Assembly (NCBI RefSeq): GCF_014650595.1
Contig: NZ_BMVG01000009.1
Coordinates: 124,001 to 188,000 of the forward strand
Length of the DNA stretch: 64,000 nt
From: Streptomyces alanosinicus
GTDB lineage: Bacteria; Actinomycetota; Actinomycetes; Streptomycetales; Streptomycetaceae
Reading direction: 5' to 3'
Part shown: positions 40,681 through 49,908 of the stretch, piece after piece
Layout of the letters: every line of letters starts with the position of its first letter
How positions within the stretch are numbered: the stretch's first letter is position 1
The notes under the pieces: model-generated
What the model saw: the letters and a program-made list of their open reading frames with translations, nothing else
The model's database searches: none
Told to the model about the DNA's origin: nothing
Made by a program: the position numbers and the translations under genes

Positions 40681-42165
40681 GGGAGCGCAGGGGTCGGCTT
40701 CGGGGGCGGGCGTCCGGTGGGACGCGGTACTCGGGGAGGGCGCGAGGATCGGCCGCTTCCGTGTCCGGCCCTCGACGCCCCGCGTCGATGTCGTCGTCCA
40801 CCTCCACCGGAGGCACGGCCGGGTCCGGCACGGCGGGGTCCGGCACGGCGGGGTCCGGGACACTCGGGTGCGGGACGCCCCGGTCCGGGACGGTCCTGAG
40901 CAGCCGGACCCGTGCCGCGCACACCTGCGTGCCGCGCGGCGTCCGCGGTTCCGCCACGGCCGTCACCACCCGCAGGGTCAGCCACATCTCACCGCTGCCG
41001 GCCGGCAGCGCGAACGGCAGCGGGACGGCCGCCGTCTCGCCCGGCCGTAGCCGGGGCAGTTCGGCCGGGGCGGTCAGGGTGCGGCCGTCGGCCGACGTCA
41101 ACTCCCAGGTCGCCGCGAGCCGGCCGAGCCCCCGGGACCACTGCTGATTGGTGAGGACGATGCCCTCGTGCCGATAGCACCGGATCCCGACCGCCGCCAC
41201 GCTCGACCGCCCCTCATCCTGGGCGTTGTTCGCCCACTCCGCGTTCTGCGCCTCGCTCTGCCGGACCTCGCCCCGCGCGTCGCTGTACCGGGCCTCTTCG
41301 TACTCATGGCTCCGCCGGCCCTCGTCCTGCGGGCCGCTCTGCCTGACCTCGCCGTGCTCCTGGCGCTCCGCGCACCTGTCGTGTTCGCCGTTCTGCAGGG
41401 TCTCGCTGTGTCCGTCGCGCTCCGGGCACCCGTCCTGCTCGTCGCCGTTCTGCTGGGCCTCGTCGCGCTGGTCGCGGTCCCGGCCCCTGTAGTGTTCGCC
41501 GTTCTGCAGGGTCTCGCTGTGTCCGTCGCGCTCCGGGCACCCGTCCTGCTCGTCGCCGTTCTGCTGGGCCTCGTCGCGCTGGTCGCGGTCCCGGCCCCTG
41601 TCGTGTTCGCCGCTCTGCCGGACCTCGCCGCGCCCGTCGCACCCGCGGCACCCGTCCTGCTCGCCGCCCTGCCCGACCTCGCCGTACCCGGGGCACTCCC
41701 CGCGCCCGCCATGCCCGGGACACTCCCCGCGCCCGCCGTACCCGGGACACTCTCCTCGCTCGCCATGCCCGTCCCGCCCCCGGCGCTCACCCTGCTCATA
41801 GCTCCGCCGGGCCTCGTCCTGCTCATGGCTCCGCCGGCCCTCGTCCTGCGGGCCGCTCCGCCGGGCCTCGTCCTGCTCATGGCGGTCCGGCCGATGTCCG
41901 TCCGGGCTCGGCGTGCGGTCCGGGACGAGGGCCGCGTCCGTGGTGAACGGGCCGTCGTACACCGCAGCGCGGACGTCGCCGCCGTACCCCCGGCGGCAGC
42001 CGGACGCGATGACACCGTTGTCGTATCGCCCGGCACCCACGCGCCCGGCCCGTCTCCCGTCGCTCACGCGCTGCAGGATTCCGTGGTCCCAGAACTCCCG
42101 GATGAAGCCGCCCTGAAGGTCCGGGGTGCAGTCGATGGCCGCCCAGTGGTCCGAGCGGCGGGCGG
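40667..42165 (-). pseudogene. GH2 beta-galactosidase remnant with in-frame repeat insertion
   Basis: The 5' part of the minus-strand frame reads HWAAIDCTPDLQGGFIREFW and then YGGDV and VPDRTPSP, the end of a GH2 TIM barrel. Near the 3' end (about 41205-40890) RLAATWELTSADGRTL and AELPRLRPGETAAVPLPF match GH2 domain 4. Between them about 230 residues are Glu/Asp/Gly/Arg/Gln repeats, and the C-terminal domain 5 is replaced by VPDPAVPDPAVPDPAVP and unrelated residues. The N-terminal two thirds are missing. The frame stays open throughout, but the enzyme cannot work. Confidence 0.75.
41381..41602. repeat. 111-bp tandem repeat, two near-identical copies
   Basis: Copies at 41381-41491 and 41492-41602 differ at the last base; both encode 37 residues including RDRDQRDEAQQNGDEQDGC on the minus strand. 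Degenerate further copies lie on both sides (about 41210-41890), including a GECPGYGGR unit near 41690-41760. They sit inside the GH2 remnant. Confidence 0.9.
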
Positions 42166-42273
42166 GACGGCAGTCGACGGCTCCGGCACCATGAAGATCG
42201 GCGGCAGTCGAGAGAACCGCACGAGAGCCGGTATCGAGGCGGTCGTGGCGGGAGTTCCGGGAAGGGTGCAGAC

Positions 42274-43611
42274 GTGAAGCTGACGATTCTGGGCGGCGGC
42301 GGATTCCGCGTGCCGCTCGTGTACGGCGCACTGCTGACGGACCACGCCGAAGGGCGGGTCACCGAGGTCGTCCTGCACGACCTGGACGACCGACGGCTGT
42401 ACGCGGTGGGCCGGGTCCTGGCCGAGCAGGCCGCCGGCATCCCCGACGCGCCCCGCGTGAGCACCACCACCGACCTCGACCAGGCCCTCACCGGCGCCGA
42501 CTTCGTCTTCTCGGCGATCCGCGTCGGCGGCCTCGCGGGCCGGGCGGAGGACGAGCGGGTCGCGCTCGCCGAGGGCGTGCTCGGCCAGGAGACCGTCGGC
42601 GCGGGCGGCATCGCCTACGGGCTGCGCACCGTCCCGGTCGCCGTCGACATCGCCCGGCGCGTGGCCCGCCTCGCCCCCGACGCCTGGGTCATCAACTTCA
42701 CCAACCCGGCCGGCCTGGTCACCGAGGCCATGTCCCGGCACCTCGGCGACCGCGTCATCGGCATCTGCGACTCACCCGTCGGCCTCGGCCGCCGTATCGC
42801 CCGCGTCCTCGGCGCGGATCCGGCGCGGGCCTTCGTCGACTACGTCGGCCTCAACCACCTCGGCTGGGTGCGCGGCCTGCACGTCGACGGACGCGACGAA
42901 CTCCCGCGCCTGCTCGCCGACCCCGCCCTGCTGGGCTCTTTCGAGGAGGGCAGGCTGTTCGGCGTCGACTGGCTCCAGTCGCTCGGCGCGATCCCCAACG
43001 AGTATCTGCACTACTACTACTTCAACCGGGAAACCGTGGACGCCTACCGGCGGGCCGAGCGGACCCGCGGCGCCTTTCTGCGCGACCAGCAGGCCGGGTT
43101 CTACGCCGAGGCCCTGCGGACCGACCGCTCCGCGCTCACGGCGTGGGACCGCACCCGGGCCGAACGCGAGGCCACGTACATGGCCGAGAACCGGGAGAGC
43201 GCCGGCGCGGGCGAGCGCGAGGCCGACGACCTCTCCGGCGGCTACGAGAAGGTCGCGCTCGCCCTGATGCGGGCCATCGCCCGCGACGAGCGGACCACGC
43301 TCATCCTCAATGTGCGGGGCGGCGGCACGCTCTCCGCGCTCGACGCCGACGCGGTGATCGAGGTCCCCTGCCTGGTCGACGCGGGCGGCGCGCATCCGCT
43401 GGCCGTCTCCCCGCTGCCCGGCCATGCCACCGGGCTGGTCTGCTCGGTCAAGGCCGTCGAACGGGAGGTGCTCGCCGCCGCCGAGTCCGGCTCCCGGCGC
43501 ACGGCCGTCAAGGCTTTCGCGCTGCATCCGCTGGTGGATTCGGTCAGCGTGGCCCACAGGCTGGTGGAGGGCTACACCGAGGTCCATCCTGGCCTGGCGT
43601 ACCTTGAGTGA
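42274..43611 (+). CDS. GH4 glycosidase, 6-phospho-beta-glucosidase-like
   Basis: A 445-residue NAD- and metal-dependent family 4 glycosidase. LTILGGGGFRVPLVYGALL binds NAD; NFTNPAGLVTEAM, GICDSPVGLG (metal Cys) and GLNHLGWVRG (metal His) are present. GH4 enzymes cleave through oxidation at C3 and elimination. The GTG start has GGAAGG 8 nt upstream. An alpha-mannosidase gene follows 56 nt downstream, so the pair may degrade host or fungal glycans. No PTS gene is nearby, so the phosphorylated substrate assumed from the family is uncertain. Confidence 0.9.
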   Translation: MKLTILGGGGFRVPLVYGALLTDHAEGRVTEVVLHDLDDRRLYAVGRVLAEQAAGIPDAPRVSTTTDLDQALTGADFVFSAIRVGGLAGRAEDERVALAEGVLGQETVGAGGIAYGLRTVPVAVDIARRVARLAPDAWVINFTNPAGLVTEAMSRHLGDRVIGICDSPVGLGRRIARVLGADPARAFVDYVGLNHLGWVRGLHVDGRDELPRLLADPALLGSFEEGRLFGVDWLQSLGAIPNEYLHYYYFNRETVDAYRRAERTRGAFLRDQQAGFYAEALRTDRSALTAWDRTRAEREATYMAENRESAGAGEREADDLSGGYEKVALALMRAIARDERTTLILNVRGGGTLSALDADAVIEVPCLVDAGGAHPLAVSPLPGHATGLVCSVKAVEREVLAAAESGSRRTAVKAFALHPLVDSVSVAHRLVEGYTEVHPGLAYLE

Positions 43612-43620
43612 GCCACATTC

Positions 43621-43634
43621 GGTAAGCGCTTTCC
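43621..43634. promoter_or_regulatory. LacI-type near-palindrome before the GH38 gene
   Basis: GGTAAGCGCTTTCC is an imperfect 14-bp palindrome around AGCGCT in the 56-nt gap between the GH4 and GH38 genes, resembling LacI/CcpA-type operators. Confidence 0.5.
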
Positions 43635-43667
43635 GCCCTTGCTCGCCTCTCCCTCCTGGAGACCGCC

Positions 43668-46600
43668 ATGCACGACGAACGCCGACGGATCGAGGAGCGC
43701 GTCGCGCGCCTCCACACCCAGCGGATCACACCCGCGACCTACGCGGCCGCCGTCCCCCTGGAGGTGACGGCCTGGCAGGCTCCGGGGGAGCCGGTGCCGT
43801 TCGCGCAGGCCGCGGCCGCCCCCTACACGCCCTTCGCCATGGACACCCCGTGGGGGCCGCCCTGGGGCACGACCTGGTTCCGGATGCGGGGCCGGGTGCC
43901 CGCCGAGTGGGCCGGCCGGCGGGTGGAGTCGGTCATCGACCTCGGCTTCGTCGGCGACTGGCCCGGCAACCAGGCCGAGGCGCTCGTGCACCGCACCGAC
44001 GGCACCCCGCTCAAGGCGGTCAACCCGCTCAACCAGTATGTGCCGGTCGCCCACCCGGCGGCCGGCGGCGAAGCGGTCGAGTACCTGGTCGAGGCCGCCT
44101 CCAACCCGGACATCCTCGCGAACGGCTTCGCCGCACCGACCCCGCTCGGCGATCCGCGGACCGCGGGCGACCGCCCGCTGTACACCTTCCGCCGGGCCGA
44201 TCTCGCCGTCCTCGACGAGCAGGTCTGGCATCTCGACCTCGATCTGCAGGTGCTGCGCGAACTGATGCTGGAGCTCGGCGAGCACGAGCCGCGCCGGCAC
44301 GAGATCGCGCACGCCCTCGACCGGGCCATGGACCTGCTCGACCTGGACGACGTCCCCGGCTCGGCGCCCGCCGTGCGCGACGCCCTGCGCCCGGTGCTCG
44401 CCAAGCCCGCCCACGCCAGCGCGCACATCCTCTCCGGCGTCGGCCACGCGCACATCGACACCGCATGGCTCTGGCCGGTCCGCGAGACCAAGCGCAAGGC
44501 GTCCCGGACCTTCTCCAACGCCACCGCGCTCGCCGACGAGTACGAGGAGTTCGTCTTCGCCTGCTCCCAGGCGCAGCAGTACGAGTGGGTCCGCGACAAC
44601 CACCCCCATGTGTGGGAGCGGATCAAGAAGTCGGTGGCGAAGGGGCAGTGGGCGCCGGTCGGCGGCATGTGGGTGGAGGCCGACGGCAATCTGCCCGGCG
44701 GGGAGGCCCTCGCCCGTCAACTGGTGCACGGCAAGCGGTTCTTCATGGAGCACTTCGGCATCGAGACCAAGGGCGTCTGGGTGCCGGACTCCTTCGGCTA
44801 CACCGCGGCCTACCCGCAGCTGGCGAAGCTCGCCGGCAACGAGTGGTTCCTCACCCAGAAGATCTCCTGGAACCAGACCAACACCTTCCCCCACCACACC
44901 TTCTGGTGGGAGGGCATCGACGGCACCCGGGTCTTCACCCACTTCCCGCCCATCGACACCTACAACGCCCGCTTCAGCGGCACGGAGATGGCGCGGGCGG
45001 TCCGCAACTACGCCGAGAAGGGCGGCGCCACCCGCTCCCTCGCCCCCTTCGGCTGGGGCGACGGCGGAGGCGGCCCCACCCGCGAGATCATGGAGCGGGC
45101 CCGCCGGCTGCGGGACCTGGAGGGCTCGGCGAAGGTCGAGATCGAGCACCCCGACGCGTTCTTCGCCAAGGCCCGCGCGGAGTACCCGGACGCCCCGGTC
45201 TGGGTGGGCGAGCTGTACCTGGAGCTGCACCGGGCCACCTACACCACCCAGGCCCGCACCAAGCAGGGCAACCGGCGCTCCGAACACCTGCTGCGCGAGG
45301 CCGAGCTGTGGGCCACCACGGCCGCCCTGCACGCACCGGGCTACAGCTACCCGTACGAGAGGCTGGACCGCCTGTGGAAGACGGTCCTGCTGCACCAGTT
45401 CCACGACATCCTGCCCGGCTCCTCCATCGCCTGGGTGCACCGCGAGGCCGAGGCCGAGTACGCCCGGGTGGCCGGGGAGCTGCGGGATCTCACACACGAG
45501 GCGATCGCCGCGCTGGGCACCGGCGGGCCCCGCGTGTTCAACACCAGCCCGCGGGAACGCGCCGAGGTGGTCCGCACCCCCGAGGGCGCACCGGTGTATG
45601 TGACGGTGCCCGCGAACGGCTCCGCGCCCCTCGCCCCGGCCGACCCCCCGCACCCGGTCACGGTCGACGGGCACACCCTGGACAACGGGATCGTCCGGGT
45701 GACGGTGGCGGCCGACGGCACGCTGTCGTCCGTCCGCGATCTGCGGGCCGGCCGCGACGTCCTCGCCGGCCAGGGCAATCTGCTCCGCCTCCACACGGAT
45801 CTGCCCAACTGCTGGGACGCCTGGGACATCGACAAGCACTACCGCAACCGCTACACCGACCTGCTGGAACCCGACGCGGTCACCGTGGTGGAGGAGGGCC
45901 CGCTCGTGGGCGCGATCCGGGTGATCCGGTCCTTCGGCCGGCGGTCCCGGATCACCCAGACGATCACCGTACGGGCCGGCAGTGCCCGGATCGACTTCGA
46001 GACGGACCTCGACTGGCACGAGACGGAGAAGATCCTCAAGGCGGGCTTCCCGGTCGATCTGCGCGCCCCGCACTCCTCGGCGGAGATCCAGTTCGGCCAT
46101 GTCCAGCGGCCCACCCACACCAACACCAGCTGGGAGGCGGCCCGCTTCGAGGTCTCCGGGCACCGCTGGGTGCATATCGCCGAACCCGGCTACGGCGTCG
46201 CCGTCATCAACGACTCCAGCTACGGCCACGACGTCACCCGCACCGTCCGCGACGACGGGGGGACGACCACCACGGTCCGGCTCAGCCTGGTCCGCGCCCC
46301 GCGCGTCCCCGACCCCGAGGCCGACCAGGGCCGGCACCGCCTCACCTACGCCCTGCTGCCCGGCGCGCGCATCGAGGACGCCGTGGCCGAGGGCTATGCC
46401 CTCAACCTCCCGCTGCGGGTGGCGGATTCGGCGGGCGAGCCCGAGCCGGTCGTCTCCGTGACGGGCGAGGGCGTGACGGTGGAGGCGGTCAAGCTGGCCG
46501 ACGACGGCTCCGGGGACGTGGTGGTACGGCTGTACGAGTCCCGGGGCGGCCGGGCCCAGGGCGTGCTGCGCCCCGGCTTCCCCACGGCCGGCGCCCAGAT

Positions 46601-46712
46601 CACCGACCTGCTGGAACGTCCGCTGGACGCGGCGCGGCGCGACACGGACGGCACCGTCCCGCTCACGCTGCGGCCCTTCCAGATCCTCACCCTGCGGCTG
46701 AAGCGGGCCTGA
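43668..46712 (+). CDS. GH38 alpha-mannosidase
   Basis: A 1014-residue cytoplasmic alpha-mannosidase. The catalytic domain begins near residue 260 with GVGHAHIDTAWLWPVRETKRK (zinc His and Asp); GVWVPDSFGYTAAYPQLAKLAG has the nucleophile Asp, and QFHDILPGSSIAWVH the later zinc His. A central helix bundle and C-terminal beta domains complete the usual length. Its start is preceded by GGAG. It follows the GH4 gene and ends at a strong terminator. Role: hydrolysis of alpha-mannosides imported from glycans. Confidence 0.95.
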   Translation: MHDERRRIEERVARLHTQRITPATYAAAVPLEVTAWQAPGEPVPFAQAAAAPYTPFAMDTPWGPPWGTTWFRMRGRVPAEWAGRRVESVIDLGFVGDWPGNQAEALVHRTDGTPLKAVNPLNQYVPVAHPAAGGEAVEYLVEAASNPDILANGFAAPTPLGDPRTAGDRPLYTFRRADLAVLDEQVWHLDLDLQVLRELMLELGEHEPRRHEIAHALDRAMDLLDLDDVPGSAPAVRDALRPVLAKPAHASAHILSGVGHAHIDTAWLWPVRETKRKASRTFSNATALADEYEEFVFACSQAQQYEWVRDNHPHVWERIKKSVAKGQWAPVGGMWVEADGNLPGGEALARQLVHGKRFFMEHFGIETKGVWVPDSFGYTAAYPQLAKLAGNEWFLTQKISWNQTNTFPHHTFWWEGIDGTRVFTHFPPIDTYNARFSGTEMARAVRNYAEKGGATRSLAPFGWGDGGGGPTREIMERARRLRDLEGSAKVEIEHPDAFFAKARAEYPDAPVWVGELYLELHRATYTTQARTKQGNRRSEHLLREAELWATTAALHAPGYSYPYERLDRLWKTVLLHQFHDILPGSSIAWVHREAEAEYARVAGELRDLTHEAIAALGTGGPRVFNTSPRERAEVVRTPEGAPVYVTVPANGSAPLAPADPPHPVTVDGHTLDNGIVRVTVAADGTLSSVRDLRAGRDVLAGQGNLLRLHTDLPNCWDAWDIDKHYRNRYTDLLEPDAVTVVEEGPLVGAIRVIRSFGRRSRITQTITVRAGSARIDFETDLDWHETEKILKAGFPVDLRAPHSSAEIQFGHVQRPTHTNTSWEAARFEVSGHRWVHIAEPGYGVAVINDSSYGHDVTRTVRDDGGTTTTVRLSLVRAPRVPDPEADQGRHRLTYALLPGARIEDAVAEGYALNLPLRVADSAGEPEPVVSVTGEGVTVEAVKLADDGSGDVVVRLYESRGGRAQGVLRPGFPTAGAQITDLLERPLDAARRDTDGTVPLTLRPFQILTLRLKRA

Positions 46713-46738
46713 ACCCGGTCCCGGCAGGAGACCGATCC

Positions 46739-46779
46739 GGGCCGGCCGGTCGCCCCCCGTACCCGCGACCGGCCGGCCC
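46739..46779. terminator. strong hairpin terminator
   Basis: A perfect 15-bp stem (GGGCCGGCCGGTCGC and its complement) with an 11-nt loop between the convergent GH38 and ene-reductase genes. Confidence 0.9.
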
Positions 46780-46880
46780 GTTCCCCCGTGGCATCCCCCG
46801 TTGCTGCCCCGGTTCTGTCATGGAGACCCACGAGGGCACGCCCTGATACACCCCGGCCGGCACGAGGCGGAAAAAAGCCG

Positions 46881-47954
46881 TCAGGCCGTGTACGGGTAGG
46901 CCGGGTAGGTGAGGTAGCCGGCATCGCCGCCCTGGTAGTACGTGGACTCGTCGACAGGGGCGACCGGCAGGCCGGTGCGGAGGCGTTCGACGAGGTCGGG
47001 ATTGGCCAGGAAGCCGCGGCCGAAGCTGATCAGGTCGGCGCCCAGGCCCAGCCAGTGGTCGGCCTCCTCACGGCCGGTCTGCCTGGGGCCCATCGGGAGG
47101 ACCGGATTGACGACCAGGGTCCCGGGCCAGGCGCGGCGCAGCCCGAGCAACACCTCGTCGTCCGCGGTCGCCTCCAGATGGACGTAGGCGAGTCCGAGAC
47201 GGGACAGCTCGGTCAGCAACGCGGTGTTGAGGGCGAGCGCGTCGGTCTCCTCCACACCCCAGAAGCCGCCTCCCGGGGAGAGCCGGATGCCCGTCCTGGC
47301 CGCCCCGACCGCGTCCACCGTCGCGCTCACGGCCTCCACGGCGAACCGGATCCTGCCCTCGATCGTGCCGCCGTAGCGGTCCGTGCGCAGGTTGGCGTTG
47401 GAGGAGAGGAACTGGGAGATCAAGTAGCCGTTGGCGCCGTGGAGTTCGACTCCGTCGAAGCCCGCGTCGAGCGCGCGGCGGGCGGCCTCGGCGTAGGCGT
47501 GGGCGTGCTCGGGCACCTCGGCGGTGTCCAGTGCGCGGGGCACGGGCGCGGGCTGCGGGCCGGTCGGGGTGAAGACGTCGCCCTGCGCGGCGATCGCCGA
47601 CGGGCCGACGGGCCGGTGGCCGGTCGTGTCGGGGTGCGAGACCCGGCCGCCGTGCATGAGCTGGGCGAAGATCCGTCCGCCGTTGATGTGCACGGCGTCG
47701 GTCACGGCGCGCCAGGAGGCGGCCTGCTCCCCGGTGTGCAGTCCGGGCGTGCCCGGGTTGGACTGCCCGACGACGCTGGGCTGCACGCCCTCGGACACGA
47801 TCAGTCCGGCCGTCGCGCGCTGCGCGTAGTACGTCGCCATGGACGGGGTGGCGAGGCCGCCGGCCGCGGCCCTGCCCCGGGTCATCGGGGCCATCACCAT
47901 CCGGTTGGGCAGGGTCAGTTCGCCGAGTCGGTAGCTGCTGAACAAGGTGGTCAC
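46881..47954 (-). CDS. Old Yellow Enzyme family alkene reductase
   Basis: A 357-residue FMN-dependent ene-reductase. It has LPNRMVMAPMTRGRA, the substrate-binding ELHGANGYLISQFLSSNANLR, RTDRYGG and a C-terminal FMN-phosphate region FGRGFLANPDL. OYE enzymes reduce electrophilic double bonds with NADPH and often act in detoxification. The GTG start at 47954 has GAGGAG 6 nt upstream. It diverges from a MerR gene across a short region holding a perfect MerR-type palindrome, so electrophile-responsive induction is likely. Confidence 0.93.
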   Translation of the reverse strand: MTTLFSSYRLGELTLPNRMVMAPMTRGRAAAGGLATPSMATYYAQRATAGLIVSEGVQPSVVGQSNPGTPGLHTGEQAASWRAVTDAVHINGGRIFAQLMHGGRVSHPDTTGHRPVGPSAIAAQGDVFTPTGPQPAPVPRALDTAEVPEHAHAYAEAARRALDAGFDGVELHGANGYLISQFLSSNANLRTDRYGGTIEGRIRFAVEAVSATVDAVGAARTGIRLSPGGGFWGVEETDALALNTALLTELSRLGLAYVHLEATADDEVLLGLRRAWPGTLVVNPVLPMGPRQTGREEADHWLGLGADLISFGRGFLANPDLVERLRTGLPVAPVDESTYYQGGDAGYLTYPAYPYTA

Positions 47955-48015
47955 GTCGGGCTCCTCGCTGCGTACATCACAGGCCCGGATGCCGGGCACG
48001 GCGCTACGCTAAAAC

Positions 48016-48031
48016 CTGACATTGGTGTCAG
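48016..48031. promoter_or_regulatory. MerR operator in the ene-reductase/MerR divergent promoter
   Basis: CTGACA and TGTCAG flank TTGG, a perfect 16-bp dyad in the 116-nt divergent gap, of the kind MerR dimers bind between promoter elements. Confidence 0.8.
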
Positions 48032-48070
48032 AGGCAAGCGCTGTGGCGTGGTTCACCGGAGGAGGCGGTC

Positions 48071-48442
48071 GTGCGGATCGGCGAGCTGGCGGCGCGGACC
48101 GAGGTGAGCGTGCGGTCGCTGCGCTACTACGAGGAGCAGGGGCTGCTGATCAGCAGCCGCAGCCCGAGCGGGCAGCGGCACTACACGGAGGCCGAGGTGG
48201 AGCGGGTGCGCTTCATCCAGCGCCTGTACACGGCCGGCCTGTCCAGCCGTACGATCTCCGAGCTGCTGCCCTGCGTCGACACCCCCAGCGAGATCAACTC
48301 CGATGCCGCTCTGGAGCGGATGGCGCAGGAGCGCGAGCGCCTCTCCGCGCACATCGACGACCTCGTGCGGACCCGGGACGCGCTGGACGGCCTGATGGCC
48401 ACGGCCCGCACCCAGCGCGACCTCCAGCGCACCCCGACCTGA
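48071..48442 (+). CDS. MerR family regulator of the ene-reductase gene
   Basis: A 123-residue MerR protein: MRIGELAARTEVSVRSLRYYEEQGLL, SGQRHYTEAEVERVRFIQ, and a coiled-coil dimer helix near residues 80-115. No metal-binding cysteine cluster is seen; a single Cys68 in LLPCVDTPSE could sense electrophiles. The divergent ene-reductase gene and the palindrome between them suggest it activates that gene. Confidence 0.9.
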   Translation: MRIGELAARTEVSVRSLRYYEEQGLLISSRSPSGQRHYTEAEVERVRFIQRLYTAGLSSRTISELLPCVDTPSEINSDAALERMAQERERLSAHIDDLVRTRDALDGLMATARTQRDLQRTPT

Positions 48443-48479
48443 TCCCCCCCGATCGGACGGGCCCAGGGCTCGACAGGCC

Positions 48480-49595
48480 CTAGAGGGGCAGGGCCTCGGC
48501 CGGAGAAGCCGGATGGACGGGGACGGGTGTCGCCGGCAGTGTGATCTCCGTGTCCCGCTGCCGGGGGAGCGCCAGGGGCAACAGCGACCGCGGCCCCGAC
48601 ACCACCGTGTAGTCCTGCCCGAGGAACGGCGGCTCGATCACCCCCGGGTCCTCGCCCAGCGCCAACCGCACGGCCGCCCACGGCACATTCACCCCGCACA
48701 GCGACAACTGGTGCAGGCCTCCGGAGGGACGTGTGTTGACGTCGAGCAGCACCGGACGGTCGCCGAACATCCGGAACTGGATGTTGGACAGATGGTGCAG
48801 CCCGAAACCCTCCGCGATCAGCCGGGCCGGCTCCAGCCACCGCTCGTCCAGGGTGAAGCCGCGCCGGCGGCCGTTCTTGGTACGGCCCACCGCGAGCCGC
48901 AGCCGGTTGTCCCGGCCGGTCAGGCAGTCCACCGACACCTCGGGCTGCTCCAGGCGCGGCATCACCAGCCAGTCCACCGGCTCCCCGGCTCGCCGCAGCG
49001 CCTCGACGACCGGGTCCAGCTGGACATAAGGGCTCGGGAACCCCGCGAGGCCGGCCAGCGAGAGCGGGTTGCGGGTGATCACCCGGAAGCCGACCCCGCC
49101 GGCGCCGACGGCCGGTTTGAAGCACGCCTTGTGCCCGGCCTCCTCCAACTCGGCCACGGCATCGAGGAGTTCGTCCGCCGTACGCACCCGCCACCACGGC
49201 GGCACCGGCACGCCGACCGAGCAGACCGCCTCGTACGCGGTCGCCTTGTCCTCGAAGACGGCCACCGCCTCGGGGGTCGGCGCCAGCAGCGCCGTACCCG
49301 CCGCCGTGAACTCCGCGCGGTGCGCCACGATCGCCGCCTGGTGCAGCCGGGGCACGAACACATCGATGCCGCGCCGGGCGCACTGGTCGAGGGCGTACTC
49401 GACGTACGCGGCCGGGGACAGACCCTCCGGCTCCAGGTCGGCGGTGTCGGCGGCGGCCAGCACGGGGGAGTCGGGGTCCCCGTGCGTGGCATGGATCTCC
49501 ACGGCACGGTCGCCGGGATTTCTGCGCAGCTGATCCATGAAGAACACGTTCTCCGCGTACGTGCGGTTGAACCAGACGCGTACGCGAGAGAGCAT
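48480..49595 (-). CDS. ATP-grasp domain ligase of unknown substrate
   Basis: A 371-residue ATP-grasp protein. AYEAVCSVGVPVPPWWRV starts the central domain, ACFKPAVGAGGVGFRVITRN is the ATP-binding lysine and glycine-rich loop, and VLLDVNTRPSGGLHQLSLCG carries the C-terminal metal-binding Asp/Asn residues. These enzymes join a carboxylate to an amine or thiol. The start at 49595 has AAAGG upstream; the open reading to 49829 is artefactual. It stands alone, convergent with the MerR gene, and could make a small peptide-like amide. No partner biosynthetic gene is adjacent. Confidence 0.83.
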   Translation of the reverse strand: MLSRVRVWFNRTYAENVFFMDQLRRNPGDRAVEIHATHGDPDSPVLAAADTADLEPEGLSPAAYVEYALDQCARRGIDVFVPRLHQAAIVAHRAEFTAAGTALLAPTPEAVAVFEDKATAYEAVCSVGVPVPPWWRVRTADELLDAVAELEEAGHKACFKPAVGAGGVGFRVITRNPLSLAGLAGFPSPYVQLDPVVEALRRAGEPVDWLVMPRLEQPEVSVDCLTGRDNRLRLAVGRTKNGRRRGFTLDERWLEPARLIAEGFGLHHLSNIQFRMFGDRPVLLDVNTRPSGGLHQLSLCGVNVPWAAVRLALGEDPGVIEPPFLGQDYTVVSGPRSLLPLALPRQRDTEITLPATPVPVHPASPAEALPL

Positions 49596-49908
49596 GCAGG
49601 CCGCCTTTCGGGGCTTTCGGGCAGGACTCGGCGGCCCGTGCCCGGGCAGGAGGGAGGAAGGGACACCAAACAGCCCCTGCGGAAGGGGGGGTTGGGGCGT
49701 CGGTGTCGCGGCGAGCATACGGCTTTCGGGAGCCCGCGCGTGCAACGCGGATGTTACGGATTCCCGGCGGCTGTCCAGACGGTTTCTGAAGCGATCGGGC
49801 CGTCCGCTTTCGGCCGGAACGTGACGCACCGCCAGACAGCTCTTGTCCGGTGTCCGGGAATATGTTCTTGTTGGTCACGGTGAAGGATCATCGGAAGAGG
49901 GGTGCGGG

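Noticed and set aside
41381..41602. CRISPR-like reading of the tandem repeats
   Set aside because: Copies are contiguous with no unique spacers and no cas genes are near; the unit is a coding minisatellite.
43424..46846. 1140-codon plus-strand frame and a 921-codon minus-strand frame
   Set aside because: Both overlap the intact GH38 gene; Arg/Pro/Gly-rich translation without motifs.
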